In this document: positions 31,037 to 43,400 of the stretch, piece by piece | Layout: each line of letters begins with the position of its first letter | Position numbering within the stretch: the stretch's first letter is position 1 | Assembly: GCA_039621445.1 (NCBI GenBank) | Contig: CP154956.1 | Location: 35,854,100 to 35,918,099 of the forward strand | Reading direction: 5' to 3' | Length of the DNA stretch: 64,000 bases | DNA from: Euglena gracilis | Taxonomy: Eukaryota > Euglenida > Euglenophyceae > Euglenales | Translations under genes and position numbers: made by a program | The notes under the pieces: generated by a model | Told to the model about the DNA's origin: nothing | The model's database searches: none | What the model saw: the letters and a program-made list of their open reading frames with translations, nothing else

Positions 31037-32867
31037 GAGCATCAACTTCCTCAACCAACCAGCAACAGCGTCAAAAAGACTGCATTTTTTTGTGTTTTAC
31101 CACTTTTTTCGAATTATGGCGATGTGGCAGTGTATCTGCATTGCACTTTGAGGGGGGGGGTGAGGGTATTTGTCCCCCCCCCCTTATTGTCCCTGGGCCC
31201 CGGACGACGGGGGGTTTTTTGGCCCGGCCAATGAAATTCCTTTGGTACGGACTTATTGCCCCCCCCATATTGTCCGATCGCCCCCCCCCCCGGGGGCAGG
31301 TTGGTGGGACAATAGGGGGGGGGGGGTAAATGCTTCACCTGTCGTACGTGTCCATCCTCTGGCGTGATGCCAAAACGCCACAAAAATTGGCGCTGTGGTT
31401 CAGTTCTTTAACTCGAAACTGCTCGAAACCCTCTTGTTCTAGATCGTAATTGGTCTGGACAAGACGTTTTGTAGATAGACAGGAACGGTGGTTGCAGTTG
31501 ATAGGATTTTTGATTTTTGTGCCCAGAGGGTCAACACCCTAACTGCCCAAACCAACTGAAATCCACTCAATTTTGAGGGCCTATGATGTTCACTTCGAAA
31601 CTGAATTGCGCGGAGAGGGTTCCCAACTGTGTGACCAAGCACCCCTGGGAGACATGAACCAAGAAGAATCATCCAACAGGAAACACTCAACAAATTTTAC
31701 CTGAAAGAATAATCTGCCGGGAAAAGTCAACCTGGTTGATAATTCCCCCCCTCGGTTTTGGTCTGTTGGGAAGAATTTGAGAAGTAAATTGAAGAAGTTG
31801 GGGGTTGGTTTAGTCATGAACCCCAAATCAACAGGGACATGAGGGACCTTGTCCATGTAATCGCGGTGTAACCGTGGCGGCAACCAGTGTGAGCTCCTCC
31901 AGGCAAAGGTGTCCTTTATTTATGTTCGGCATGCTGGACAGGATTCTACCACTGACTTTTGCCACGCAATTGACTGGAGAATGTGTGAAATTGCTTCAGA
32001 CCATCCAGACCAGCTGCAGAGTTGGGTTTTTTTCAGAAGAATTCTGAACGCCTAATGGACATTGCCTGCCCACCCCCAATTTGCATCAAAAAACTGTGCC
32101 CCAGACCTCACATCCCTTTAACTGAAAATTTATCGGCGCAAAGCACTTTGAGAATTTTGGCGCTTTTTTGTGTTTTTGAGCTTTTCGTTTTTGAGGTTTC
32201 AGATGCGGATTTAGCAAAGCTTTGTTTTGCAGGTCATTTTGGGGGCGTATCCGATTTTGGCCAGCCCGGCCCAGCTCAGGTGCAGCGGGTCCCCGTCCAC
32301 CCGGGGGACTGGGGGCCAGGTCCACCCCAAATTTTTAGCCCAAGCCCAGCAAGACGGGCCCCACACCATGGCTGGTTTAGAAGCTGCCTCCAAAAAGAAA
32401 TGCTTTTGAGGGAACTTGTTCCTTTTCTATATCCGACAGTCCGATCTGAATCTTTGGACGACACTGCATGCGAGAAAAACAGTCACCGCGGGCGTTCCTC
32501 TTGGTTAGAATGTCAGTTTGCAACCAAGGGCTTTGCTTGAGGGTTGGCAGAGCCCCTGGGGGAACTAACAATCCCCCCCCCCCGAGCTGTTCCAGCCACC
32601 CCCGCACTGTTCCCATTGGGCAGTCAAGTGTCCCGGATTGGAATGGTTTGGGGGAGGGGGTGAGGTGTTTGAAACCTTTGTCCATTGGATTTTCGGCCCA
32701 AAATTTTCTGGAGGCCGAACTAAGGTCAAACAATTCTCGGAAACCTTCACTGGTTCGCAGTGCTGGTTTTGTCCCTGGCATCCTACGCGCTAGTTTCTCC
32801 GAGATGAAAAGTTTTAAAACGGCGCTGAAAATGAGGAAATGATCTGCAGGGGGGGGGGAAATTGATA

Positions 32868-32995
32868 TCCGCAATTTTTCCGCAATTTCCGCAATTTGCC
32901 GCAATTTCCGCAATTTTCCGCAATTTTCCGCAATTTTTCCGCAATTTCCGCAATTTTTCCGCAATTTTTTCCCATTTTTTTCCGCAGAATTTTTT
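32868..32995. repeat. CCGCAATTTT minisatellite, array 1
   Basis: About twelve units of CCGCAATTT(C/T)(T). The same unit makes a second array at 33,268-33,340. The 270 bp between the arrays contain an AG|GTGCACCACTGGTCAC stretch that might be an exon. Confidence 0.85.
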
Positions 32996-33267
32996 CCCCA
33001 CCACCGAAGATGGAAGATGCAATGAGTTCAAAATATTCTTCAAATGGATCAACAGGTGTGCTATTGTGTTTTGTTGTTTTTTCCCCCCAGTTTACCAATT
33101 TTTCTCACAGGTGCACCACTGGTCACAGGATTGGGTGCGTCCCACCTGTGCAAAAAACATCAAGCGTGTTGATTTGTGCTCGCCTGCATCGACATGGGTG
33201 TTGCGATGTTCTGAACCTCACAATTGAAAATTTTCTAAGTCCCCTCAGACAGAAATGTGTATACTCG

Positions 33268-33340
33268 ATATCAATTTTTCCGCAATTTTTTCGCAATTTC
33301 CGCAATTTTTCCGCAATTTTTCCGCAATTTTTCCGAAGGC
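33268..33340. repeat. CCGCAATTTT minisatellite, array 2
   Basis: About seven units of the 32,868-32,995 repeat, same orientation. Confidence 0.85.
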
Positions 33341-33894
33341 CTCCGATATCAATTATTCCCCCCCCCTGTGATCTGGTAAACTTTTTTTGTGAAATCCGTG
33401 CAGCAATTTCAGATTACCTCCCCCCCCGATTTGTCCCGGGACAGGAGGTCCAATTTTGGCAAGGCTCCGAAGGGCTCAAGACCTCCAAAAACGTCTGTCT
33501 CAAAAAATTTAAAATTTTCCGGACAACAAAATTTCATGACAAATCTGACCATGTCCAAAAAAGCGGCCAATTTTGCACAGGCAAAAAAATTGGGGGTAGG
33601 GGTCCTGGAGCCCCCCCCCCCAATTGTCCGCCCCCCCCCCCCCAAAACTGGCTAATTGGGGGTCTGAAGGAGCCCCAAGGAAGGAAGGAAGGAGGTCCTT
33701 ATTTGGCTACTGCCAAATAGGGGGGCGGGGGAATTGCGATGGTGATCTTTATTCCGAAGTGGAGAAGGAAACCTCTAACTAAACCAGGCTTGTGCTTAGT
33801 CAGGTGCCAACCCCGCGGGGGGGGGTGCCAGGGGCAGGCACCCTATAACACCCATCCGACCCCCCTGGGTTTTTAGAGGTGCCTGCCCATCCAG

Positions 33895-34036
33895 GCACCC
33901 ACCCCCCTCCGACCCCTGCGCCGAAGGCACTGGGGGCCAGAAAAGGCCACTTTCAATGAAAATTTTCTGGATCCCCCCGGACCCCGGGGGGGGGGTGCCT
34001 GCTATGGGCAGGCACCCCATAGCACCCACCCACCCC
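33895..34036. repeat. Dispersed C/G-run repeat, copy 2
   Basis: Partner of 140-330. It includes GGTGCCTGCTATGGGCAGGC and ACCCCATAGCACCC. A partial third copy precedes it at 33,810-33,895 with GTGCCAGGGGCAGGCACC. Confidence 0.6.
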
Positions 34037-34073
34037 CTCCCCTTGTGAGCACAAGCCTGCTCTTAACCCAAAA

Positions 34074-34226
34074 ATGGCGGAGGCCTATGGGGGCGATCAG
34101 GAGCCTTCAGGGCCCAGTTGTTGCCACGCACATAATGCCCCAAATTCATTTTCCAGCACCACTGATGGCCAGTTCTGTCCTGTATGTGGAAGACCTGACT
34201 TTTTCAAATGGGGGAGTCTGTCATGA
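34074..34226 (+). CDS. Small ORF with CxxC motif
   Basis: A 50-codon ATG-to-TGA frame (MAEAYGGDQEPSGPSCCHAH and TDGQFCPVCGRPDFFKWG) with CC-H-x-H and CxxC groups that could bind zinc. It ends 250 bp upstream of the coiled-coil gene. TTCCAG at 34,158 could instead be an acceptor, making the last 22 codons an exon. Similarity to the FFKW end of GRF fingers or to an RT C-terminal finger is weak. Confidence 0.3.
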   Translation: MAEAYGGDQEPSGPSCCHAHNAPNSFSSTTDGQFCPVCGRPDFFKWGSLS

Positions 34227-34474
34227 ACCCGGATCCCGGACGCCAGGCCACAACGGACTGTCATCTACCCCCCCTTTTTTCATCGACTGGGAAAAAGGTG
34301 AATTCATTTAAATGAAATAGACTGAACACAGATGATGCTTTGGAATGAACTTGAAATAAAGCCTGAATTAATACACTTTTCAAAGATTGTGTTTGATTGG
34401 GTGACAATTGTTTGAGCACATTCTTTCCTCGTATTCCAGAATCATGTGCAGGCGGTTGGTCTGGGTTGTGTGAG

Positions 34475-37400
34475 ACTTGGAACGCCTGAGACATGTTTAT
34501 GTCGCTGAGACTGCATGCTCAACTTATGTTCTTCACACCGTGGAGACCGACACCCCATTTTCATACCTCTTGCTCAAAGGATCTCGCGTCTCCCCCCTTC
34601 AAGCAGAGACTCCAACTCGTGGACCTCTTCACGCAACAAACGAAGAGAAGAAAGCTCCTGCCGAGGTAACGAACCTCACTTTCTGTTGCATTCTTCTTCA
34701 TAATGCCTCTATGGCCTGTACCGAATCTCATCTTGACATTCCTACCCACTGAAAAGTCAATTTTTGCTTTTTATGATGTGTCCCAAAAGTGAACTGGGAC
34801 AAATTTTGGGGTTGTATTTTTTTGGAGTTATTGGAAAAGACAAAAAGTTTGGCGTGCGTTTTGACCAATTTTTCAAAAAAGTGTGCGAAAACGCGATTTT
34901 TTGGGGGGTTCAAGGCCAAAAGTGCCGGATTTTTTTCCTTTGCACAGGAGGGAGGTTCAACCCCCCCTCCTGTGGACCCCCCCCCCCCTGGAGGTCCCCT
35001 GGGGTCCAGACCCCCCTGCTTACTTAAAACCCTGCTCCTCCCTCTTCTGGGGTTGGCCAAAAACATTGTTATTACAGGGGTTGGATAAATATGAAACACC
35101 ATTGTGGACAAAAGTGGTGACGTAATCTCTCAACTGACCTTCCTGCTCTCATGCAGGTGCAGGCTCGAAGCCAGCTGCTCACCAGTGTGGACGAGAATTA
35201 TGTCCTCAAACACAACCTGCCAGTCTACCGCTGGACAGTGACCAGGCTTGGTATTTTGTCAGGGTGGGATTTTTCGGGGGGTGATGGGATGGGGTCCAGA
35301 CCAACTCCACTTAACACCCTGCACCCCCATCTTTGATAGTTTTGTTTTGGTCCAAAAATCAAGAAATAAGAATTTCTTCACCTTCAACTCAAAAAATTAG
35401 AAAAAAGGTGGCATGGTGGTTCCTGCTTACCACACAGGAACTCCAGGGTACTCCGAGCCTTCCCCCCAGGGTCAGGCCTTTTCTCAGCCGGAGGGGACCC
35501 TCCCCCAGCTAGCCAGCACCTTTTCCCCAGCCAACACTTCCTAACCGGGCTGCGGACCCCCCCCCCCACCCCGGGTCTGCTGCAATAAACTCGCAAAGCC
35601 GGGCTGGCCGAAAATTTTTTGAAGAGAGAGGTGAACGATGTCCAAAATGGCATTTTTTGTTTTTTATCTCCAAAATCTTTGCTGAAAAATGCTAACCCGG
35701 CTGGATTTGGGGTTTGGATTTGGGGCCAGCTGCCAGCCGGCTGGACCCCCCCCCCCCCATTGGATCCCCCACCTCCCAGGAGGGTCCAAGCCAGCACCTT
35801 TTTCCACCCAGCCTGCGGGACCTCCAGGGGTCTTTAAGAAAACCCCTGCCCAGGTTGGTCAAATTCAGACTTTTTTTTTGTCAGGGCAGAGGCCTTGGCT
35901 ATTTGCGATGGGTGGGCAGAAGAAGCCCCCTTCCCACGGAAATGTTGTGGAGGTGATAATTTCATTGCTGCTGACCCCACCAAAGCCTGGGTTTGGCCCA
36001 CAACATTGCCAAGGGATTTCGTGGGGGCCAGGAGTTTTTGCGGGAGCGTTGCCACCCCATTGGCGCTCGGATTCAGGCCCTTTTTTCCCTTTCCAGTGAT
36101 GTCATCCTCATTTTTGGTCATATTTTGAAAAATCGATGGAACGAACGCACGGCTTTCTGAATGTACAAATGGAAAACCACAGTATTTTTCCTTTTATTCC
36201 CCAATTGAGAAGTCAGCCACCCGCCCCCCCCCCTTGTCCACCGACCACCCCTATATACCGACCACCCCCCGGTCGGGGGTTGCAGGTTGAGGGGGGTGTA
36301 CGACCACCCCCCCCTGGTCGGGGGTTGCAGGTGACCACCAAAATTTTTCCTCTCATGTGCTTCTTGACCAGCTTTTTCCCGTGTTTCCTGTCCATTGAGT
36401 GTTCGTCATGTTCCCTCCGGGGAGTCCTGTTTTGTTTGAGTGTAGTGATGGCATTGGTCCCTCACCTAATGGGGAGAAATATCACCGTTATGAAATTGCA
36501 CTTTTTTTGGCTTTTGGTTTTGTTTTGGCCCCTAGTGGTACGACCACCCCCCGGTCGGGGGTTGCAGGTTGTGGGGGGTGTACGACCACCCCCCCTGGTT
36601 GGGGGTTGCAGGAACCCGGTCGGTGGACAAGGGGGGGGGCGGGCACCAAGTGCTCAAACCACCAAGAACGTGATTGGTCCAACAGCAGGGCAGAATGGGA
36701 ATCGGCCAAACATCCAGGATGGTGGTGGGGGGGGTCGACCCCCCCCCACCTCTTCTTGTATTTCCGGGAGCACCAATTTTGGACCCCCAATTTTTTTTCT
36801 CGGCGCCTTCGGCACTGGGAAACTTTGTTTAAAGAATCAGTGAAAATGCTGTGGTGGGTGGGGGGGTCGACCAGGGCAGAACGGGAAACGGCCTCGCGGC
36901 CAGGGTGGTGGGTGGGGGGGGGTCGACCACCCCCCCCCCCACCCTCTGCATGGTGGGTGGGGGGTGTCGACCTCTTCCTGTTGTTCTGGTGGCACAAATT
37001 TTTGGACCCCAAAGATTTTTCCCAGCGCCTTCGGTGCCGGGTGCTTTTTTGACCCATTTTGGGACCCATATATGAAGTCCCCCCAAAACCCCCCAAACCC
37101 CATTTTTTCACACCTTCCAAAATATCAACGTTTTCTCGAAGTTTTGATTTTGGGAGGTTTTTGATGCAAAAAAAGCCATTGGAAATCAAAAAAATTTCAA
37201 GAGAAAAAATCTCAGTAAAATTGGACTGTGCCAAAATTTTGTCCATTTTTTTGAGCTTCGTTTTTTTTACCCCCTCCTAAAAACTACCAATTTTTAACCC
37301 GAACATTTTGAGGTTTTTTTTGTGAAAAAAATGTGGTCCATCAAAAATTCATGTATTTTGGGTTCGTTTTTTTAAAAAAAATTCAAAAATTTCCCCCGGC

Positions 37401-40400
37401 CAAATTCCCCGTTGGCCGAATTTGGTGAAAATGCTGTGGTGAGTGGGGGGGGGTCGACCCCCGGGGGGTCGACCCCCCCTCCACCAGGCCTTCCCGACAG
37501 CCCTGCCTGACAGGCCCACTTCGACAGATGCAAAAAAGGGCGTGCTGTTGTCGCAGAGCTGCGCCGGACGTTATCTGCCGTGGTCAAAGTGCCCAGCAAC
37601 CCGACCGAGGTGGTTGCCCAGCCAGCGGAGCCCCGGTGGTCGGAGGTGATGGAGACGGTGGATGACTACGTGGTGGCGCTGGAGCAGGCCCAGGACGAAA
37701 TCCGGGACTCATACAATCGGGAGGTGTGCCGGCGCTGCTTTTTGTGTGGACACCTGGATTGGGGGTTTGGGGCTGAATTGAACGTGCTGGCAGAATTTCA
37801 TGGCGTGGTGGGGGGGTGCTTGCCTGCCTGCAAGCAGGCACCTCCTCCCCGGAATGTTTCAAATGGGACTGACTCTGATTCAATAAATCAACGATCAGAT
37901 ATCAGGGATCATTTTTTGTGGCCTGGTATGTGGGCTTTTGCCGGTCCACAACCGAAAATGTTCCCGGCCCCCTTCAGTTTCGAGGTGGGAGGGGGGTCTG
38001 CCTGGACCTAAATAAAACTCTTGCTGACTCACAGATGCTACACCTACGACAACAGTACGAGGAGCAGCTGCAGCGACTTCGGCGAGAAATCGAGACCCTG
38101 CACACCAAGTTGCGCCCCCGCAATGGGTCGACTTGCTGGAGACCCTCCAAGGGTGCGCAGGTGGAGGGGGGCAAGGCCAGGCTTTGACGCTGTGATGGGC
38201 TGGGGGTGACAGAGTTCTCAGACGCAGGGAATAAAATGTCCCACAGGATTTCCCTTTTTTAAGAGTAAGTTCGGAATACACCCCCTCTGTTTCAACCCTC
38301 CCGAGACGACATTTTGGACATTCCTGTGCTTTTGGGGGGGGGTCAGTGATGTGGCTCTGCAGTGGGACTCAGGGATGGCCCAATGCGGAGACAAGGGCAC
38401 GGTTGTCTCCAGCGTCGCCGAATTGTCTTTGGCCATCCCTGGGGACGGCCAGAGCCCACTGATCTTGTGACCGTTTTGCCAAAGCCTGGGACAGGCCGCA
38501 ACACAAGACGGTGAAACGGTGGAACCAGTAGTGGAAGTGACATGCTTTGGCGCGTGCCATCCAAGTGCTGTGCAGCCCAACTCTGGTCCAGGTACTCTTT
38601 TCCACACATCCAATTGCTCAATGTGGAGTGTTTTGCCCAGAATCGACCATCCTCCCACATGTTATGCCAGGAGATGGTATGAATGTGTTCAGTTTGGGCG
38701 TCTGCCAGTGTTCCTTTTTTGGGGGCTTGTGCAAAACCTGATTTTTCTGTTATTTCAATTCTTCTTCAATTCTACAAAGAAATGTGGTTGGTTTTCTTTG
38801 TGGTAGAAGGTTTGATAGACCAACAAGAGACCAACAACAAAAGTAAAAGAAGAGGTTTGGGTGCAGAGATTTTTTTTAAAGTTTGGTGGGGGATGGGTGG
38901 GTGGGTCCTGGCCGAGCACCCCCTTAGTTGCACTTAGGCTTCTTGTCTGTTTATGGCTGGCACTAACTTCGCTTCTGGCCCAGTTTGTGTGGTGAGTGGC
39001 CAGATACCCCTTACACCAGTGCTCTTGTGTTGCTCCCCCTGGCCAGGTGAGCAACTGTAATTCCAGCGCTGTAGGGACATACCCCTTTTTTTGGCCCTTT
39101 TTTTGACCCCCCCCCCCCAAGGGGGAGGGCAAGGCCAAAAAATCCCGCCGGAGTCAGAGGTTTTTTTTGGGTTTTTCGGGCGAAGTTCACTCTTATTTTG
39201 CATGTGTTCCTCTTTATGACCCCTTTGGGATGAGCAGTTTTTTGGTCCTGGGCGGAAGAGGTCGAAACCGTGGTGGCGGAGCTGCAGCGGCTGCGCAAGT
39301 CACAGAAAGGACTGCAGCAGGCCAAGGCGGAGTGTGAGAGGCAAGTCAAGGAGGGGAAGCAGAAGGCTCAGCAGGGCGTGCTTCGTTTCTTTTTGGTTGT
39401 TGTGGTCGTCGGTGTTTCCACCAGGAGTAGTCAGGAACAGGACCAGAATTCTTTGTCGCCAACCTGGGGGAGGATCCGGACCCCCCTCACCGCGCCGGGG
39501 GGTCAAGCCAGCACCTCTCAGACGGCCGGTTCGCCCCCCCCCCCACAAGGGACTTTGTGAAATCCCTTGACGCTGGAAAGGATTGACAAAAAATTAAATT
39601 GAGAGATTAAAGGGACACGCGGATTTTCAGTGAGACTCGCGTTTTCATTCTGCAGTGCATTTGAGATTCCCTCCTTTGTTTTCTATCCCACACGCACAAA
39701 CAATGTCAAACGGCGCACACAGTTGCCATGACGGCGCAGCCCATCCTGTGGCCGAAGAGCTGCTGACCCAGTGCAAGGCATTGGAGGCGGAGGCCGTGCG
39801 GTGGAAGGAACTGCTCAGCGACGAGCGGCAGAAGTGGCAGGAGGAACGCCGGGTGACCGAACAGGACCGACTCCGTGAATTTCCTCCCCTCTTGGTTCTC
39901 CAAGGTACCTGTTGTTTGAGAAATGGGCTGACAAACGGCCTGTTTGTCAGCCCATTTCTCAAACAGTGTCTTTAGGCTCAATATGAAATTTTGGCAAAAT
40001 GGCCAAAATTGGTCGGAAGATGGTCGTAACTCAGGCCAGGCGGGGAGTTGCGGGGAAACCAAAATACTCTTAGATGAGGCATTTCAAGGGCTTCAATTTA
40101 GGTCCCTGGACATTTCCTTTGATTTTGCATCATTTTTGAGAAATTTCAGAAAAATTCATTTTTTGACCCCCCCAAAAACGGCGAGAATTTCCGGCGACTG
40201 AAAACTGGAGGTAGGAAGGGGGGTCCCCCCACCCCCTCCCCCCCTGGTTTTGGAGAGGGGGGGGTCTCCCCCCCCAGATTCCCATGCAAGCCTTGGGACG
40301 GTTTGGCATTTGGCGTCTGAAGAGGCTCCTGCCGTGAGGGGACACTAAAGCAGCTGCAGCAGCAGCTGGGCTCGAAGGCCGGCCACATCAGCCCGGCGGA

Positions 40401-43400
40401 GCTGCAGGCGCAGCTGGCCGCCCTGGAGAAGCGCCACAAGAAGGAGCTTGCGGTGCAGCAAGAGTCCGTCGACAAAAGACTGCGAGACGCAAAGGCCCAA
40501 CACATGCAGAAGCAGGCGGTGTGCTGCTGTTTCCACTCCCAAGCCACCGCACGTCGCAAGTGATCCCTTCCCATTCATAGGATGGTAATCTGGAGCATTT
40601 ATGAACCCGTCGGGCACGTGTTCAATGTTGCAAGTTACAGGGTGGAACTGGGTGTAAAATTGTGCGCAAACCGCATTGTGCAGAAAGAATTTCCTCCGGC
40701 ATTTTGATCTGAAGTTTTTGCGATAACGGTTTGTTTTTCTGTTTTATGTGTCCATTTTTGGGGGATTCCATTGACAGCCAGTGGTTACTTTTAAGTGCAG
40801 CAGGGTTTCTCCCCCAGATCAACAAAGCAAAGGCCCTGGGCAACACAGGGCAGAAACAAATTTTGCCGCTGGTCATGAGACATCAAAAGCCTTGATCCCG
40901 AGGGAGTCATTTGATTCCTCGTTGCCTCACAGGAGCTGAGGAGAACGCTGAAGGAGCAGCACGATGCCGCCCACCACGCCATGAGCACCAAATTCCACGA
41001 GGACATGGGCCTAAAGGAGCGACAGTGGCAGGACCGCCAGGCGGCACTGGAGGCACTCAGGCTTTGCTTTTTGAAGTTGAAGCACTGGAGGGTTGAGGGG
41101 TGCACCAGATGGAGCACCAACCCTGTATTTTGCAGTTTTTTAAGGCATTTCTATTTTCTGTTTTCTAAAACGCTTTAAAATTACTTTGCAACGTGAGAGG
41201 CTTCTTTGTGCCGAAAATTGGCTCCCCCCCCCAAGTTAGGCCAGAAGTTAGGGTACCCATTGGGAAGGTTTTTTTCGGTCGCCCCTCAAAATTACGCCGA
41301 AATTCGGCCTAAATTCTCCCTAATTGGGTCCAAAATGCGCCTAATTTCTCCTTGAATTCCCAAAAAGGGGAACCTTTGTGGAGATTGGCTGTTGCCCTAT
41401 CACTTTCCACGAAAAATAAACTGTCTGTGCACCACCATCGAATGTCCCACGATGGCGGCATGATGGTTCGCGGGTCCCACCATTGATGATACCGCCATCG
41501 CCCCCCCCCCCCCGACTTATTATCGGGCGCCCCCTGAGTATGTGGCTGCCTCACAGGCAATTTTTTTTAATGCCTCCAAAAAAATAAAAAATGCGGAGCC
41601 TGACGGCGCTGCAGCAGTCCTCCATAGCAGCTTCGAAGCAAGAGGTCATGTCCCTCAACAATCTTTTGTCAGGATTGCAGGCCCAGCTGAAGGAGATGGA
41701 GGCGGCGGCAAAGGTGCCTCCATTCACACCGTAAAGGACTTCAGGTTTCCCCTTGTTTTAATCGCGCAAAGGTTTCTTTCTCATTGAGGATTTCAAAAGA
41801 AGATGAGCAAGATGCAGGCAACCCTCCCCCCAATTGTTTTTGCAAATCTGATTGCACAACAACCATGAAATCATTAGTAACTGGCCCAAACTGGCCTCCA
41901 GGGGTCGGTGAATAATTCATTTTTGTAGAGTGATTGACTGGTTTTCTGGTCCAACCCCCCAACTCCCCCACTCAAAAATGGGTCTTGTTTGGGGATTTAT
42001 GAGATTCATTTGGACAAAACTTTTCCACAATGAACAATGGACAAATTTATCCACGGAATCCTCAGAGGACATCCGCATTTAATCTCTCAGCAAGGGATAG
42101 AAACCAAACCCAATGACATCATGGACGTTGATCAATGGGGTGCAGCTTCTTTGCGACTGGCTCGAGAAACTGCACGCTTCTGCATCCTTCAGGCGAAGGA
42201 GGAGGAGAAGTTTGCCCTGTCTCCGGAATTGGCCCGCCTGCGGTTGCTTCACGAGCAGCAGCTGCAGGCGGTGACCGTCTCGCTGGAGGCAGAGGCGGAG
42301 CGGTGGCGGCAGGAGGCACGCCAGCTGAGGTCGGAGCTTGCGGATGCGCGGTCGCAGCTCGGCCGCCCACAGGCTGGCAACAAAAAGGTCCCCTTTGCCG
42401 TTTTTGCCTTTCCGTCAAGTGGATTTCAACAGCCAACCCCCCCCATCGTCGCGCAAGCCGAAGGGACCCCAAAAATTCTGGGAGGAGGCAGGGGTCCATC
42501 CAGCCAGCCGTATTCTAGATTTGTCCGGAGACAGTTTAGTTTTGGGGTGTGGGATTACAGGGGTAACCCCCAAGCTTCCCAGTTGTTGGCACCATCTTTT
42601 TCACCCTTCCCGCAACCCCATTTTTTTCCTGGAAACCCCGTCAAACTCAGTAGTTTGTGACATCTGTGCTACAATCCTCCTGACTCTGAAGCACCAAATG
42701 TCCAGTGCAATTGGTAGGAATCCAAGTGTAAAAAGCACGATGGCATGAACTTCAATGGAAGAAAGATTATGAAGCAATGACCATTTTCAAAAGCTTCTTT
42801 CTTGATTGTGACGATTATTTTTTTGTCATCTCCAAATTGCTATTTTGCTTTGGACGTCATTAAATGCAGCCGACACATCCCCTCAGGGTGCTGCCCGTAA
42901 GAAGCAATCTCAGTGCGCTGAGTTCGAGGTGTGTTTTCAGCTTTTGGGCTGCCGCACCCCTTACCTATAGAAAAACTTGTTTTATTTGAAGAAGAATATT
43001 TTAATGTTTTATTTAAAGACATAAATACTTTTTAAAGTCCCATATATAATTAATCTATTGGGTTCGCAGAACCTCCCAGGGGGGGGGTTCGACTGCAGCC
43101 AGTCCATATTTGGCTAGTGGAATTTCTAGTGGACCAGGGGGGGGTCCGCCAGCAGGGCTAGCCAATGGAAATTTTCCCCCAGTGACCAGTGCAAAGCGCC
43201 AGAAATTTTTTTCGACCCCCCAGACCCCATCGCCAAAATGCCTGTTTTTTTTTTTTCCCCAAATGCCTGTTTTTTTTGGCATTTTGGGGTTTTTTTTGGG
43301 ACAAAATCGGCCCGAAGTTTTTCATTGGACTCTCCAACATAGTACTTCTCAAAAATGCTGCACCCAAGTCATTCCAAAAGCTGCTAAAGTTCCAAAAGCT

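Larger units (their letters stand above)
31037..34073. other. Repeat-rich DNA with scattered possible exons
   Basis: No gene can be built. Short protein-like frames occur at about 31,580-31,702 (VHFETELRGEGSQLC, stop TGA) and 31,905-32,060. Otherwise it holds C/G-run blocks, the CCGCAATTTT minisatellites and a second copy of the 140-330 repeat. Confidence 0.4.

Noticed and set aside
32868-33340. CRISPR-like array of short repeats
   Set aside because: The CCGCAATTTT units are contiguous with no unique spacers, and the genome is eukaryotic.
34074-34226. GRF zinc-finger gene
   Set aside because: The CPVCGRPDFFKW match is too short and the other zinc ligands do not line up; kept only as a small ORF.
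36400-37052. 217- and 235-codon plus-strand ORFs
   Set aside because: They cross the TIR repeats and homopolymer runs inside an intron; Pro/Gly-rich translation reflects C and G runs.
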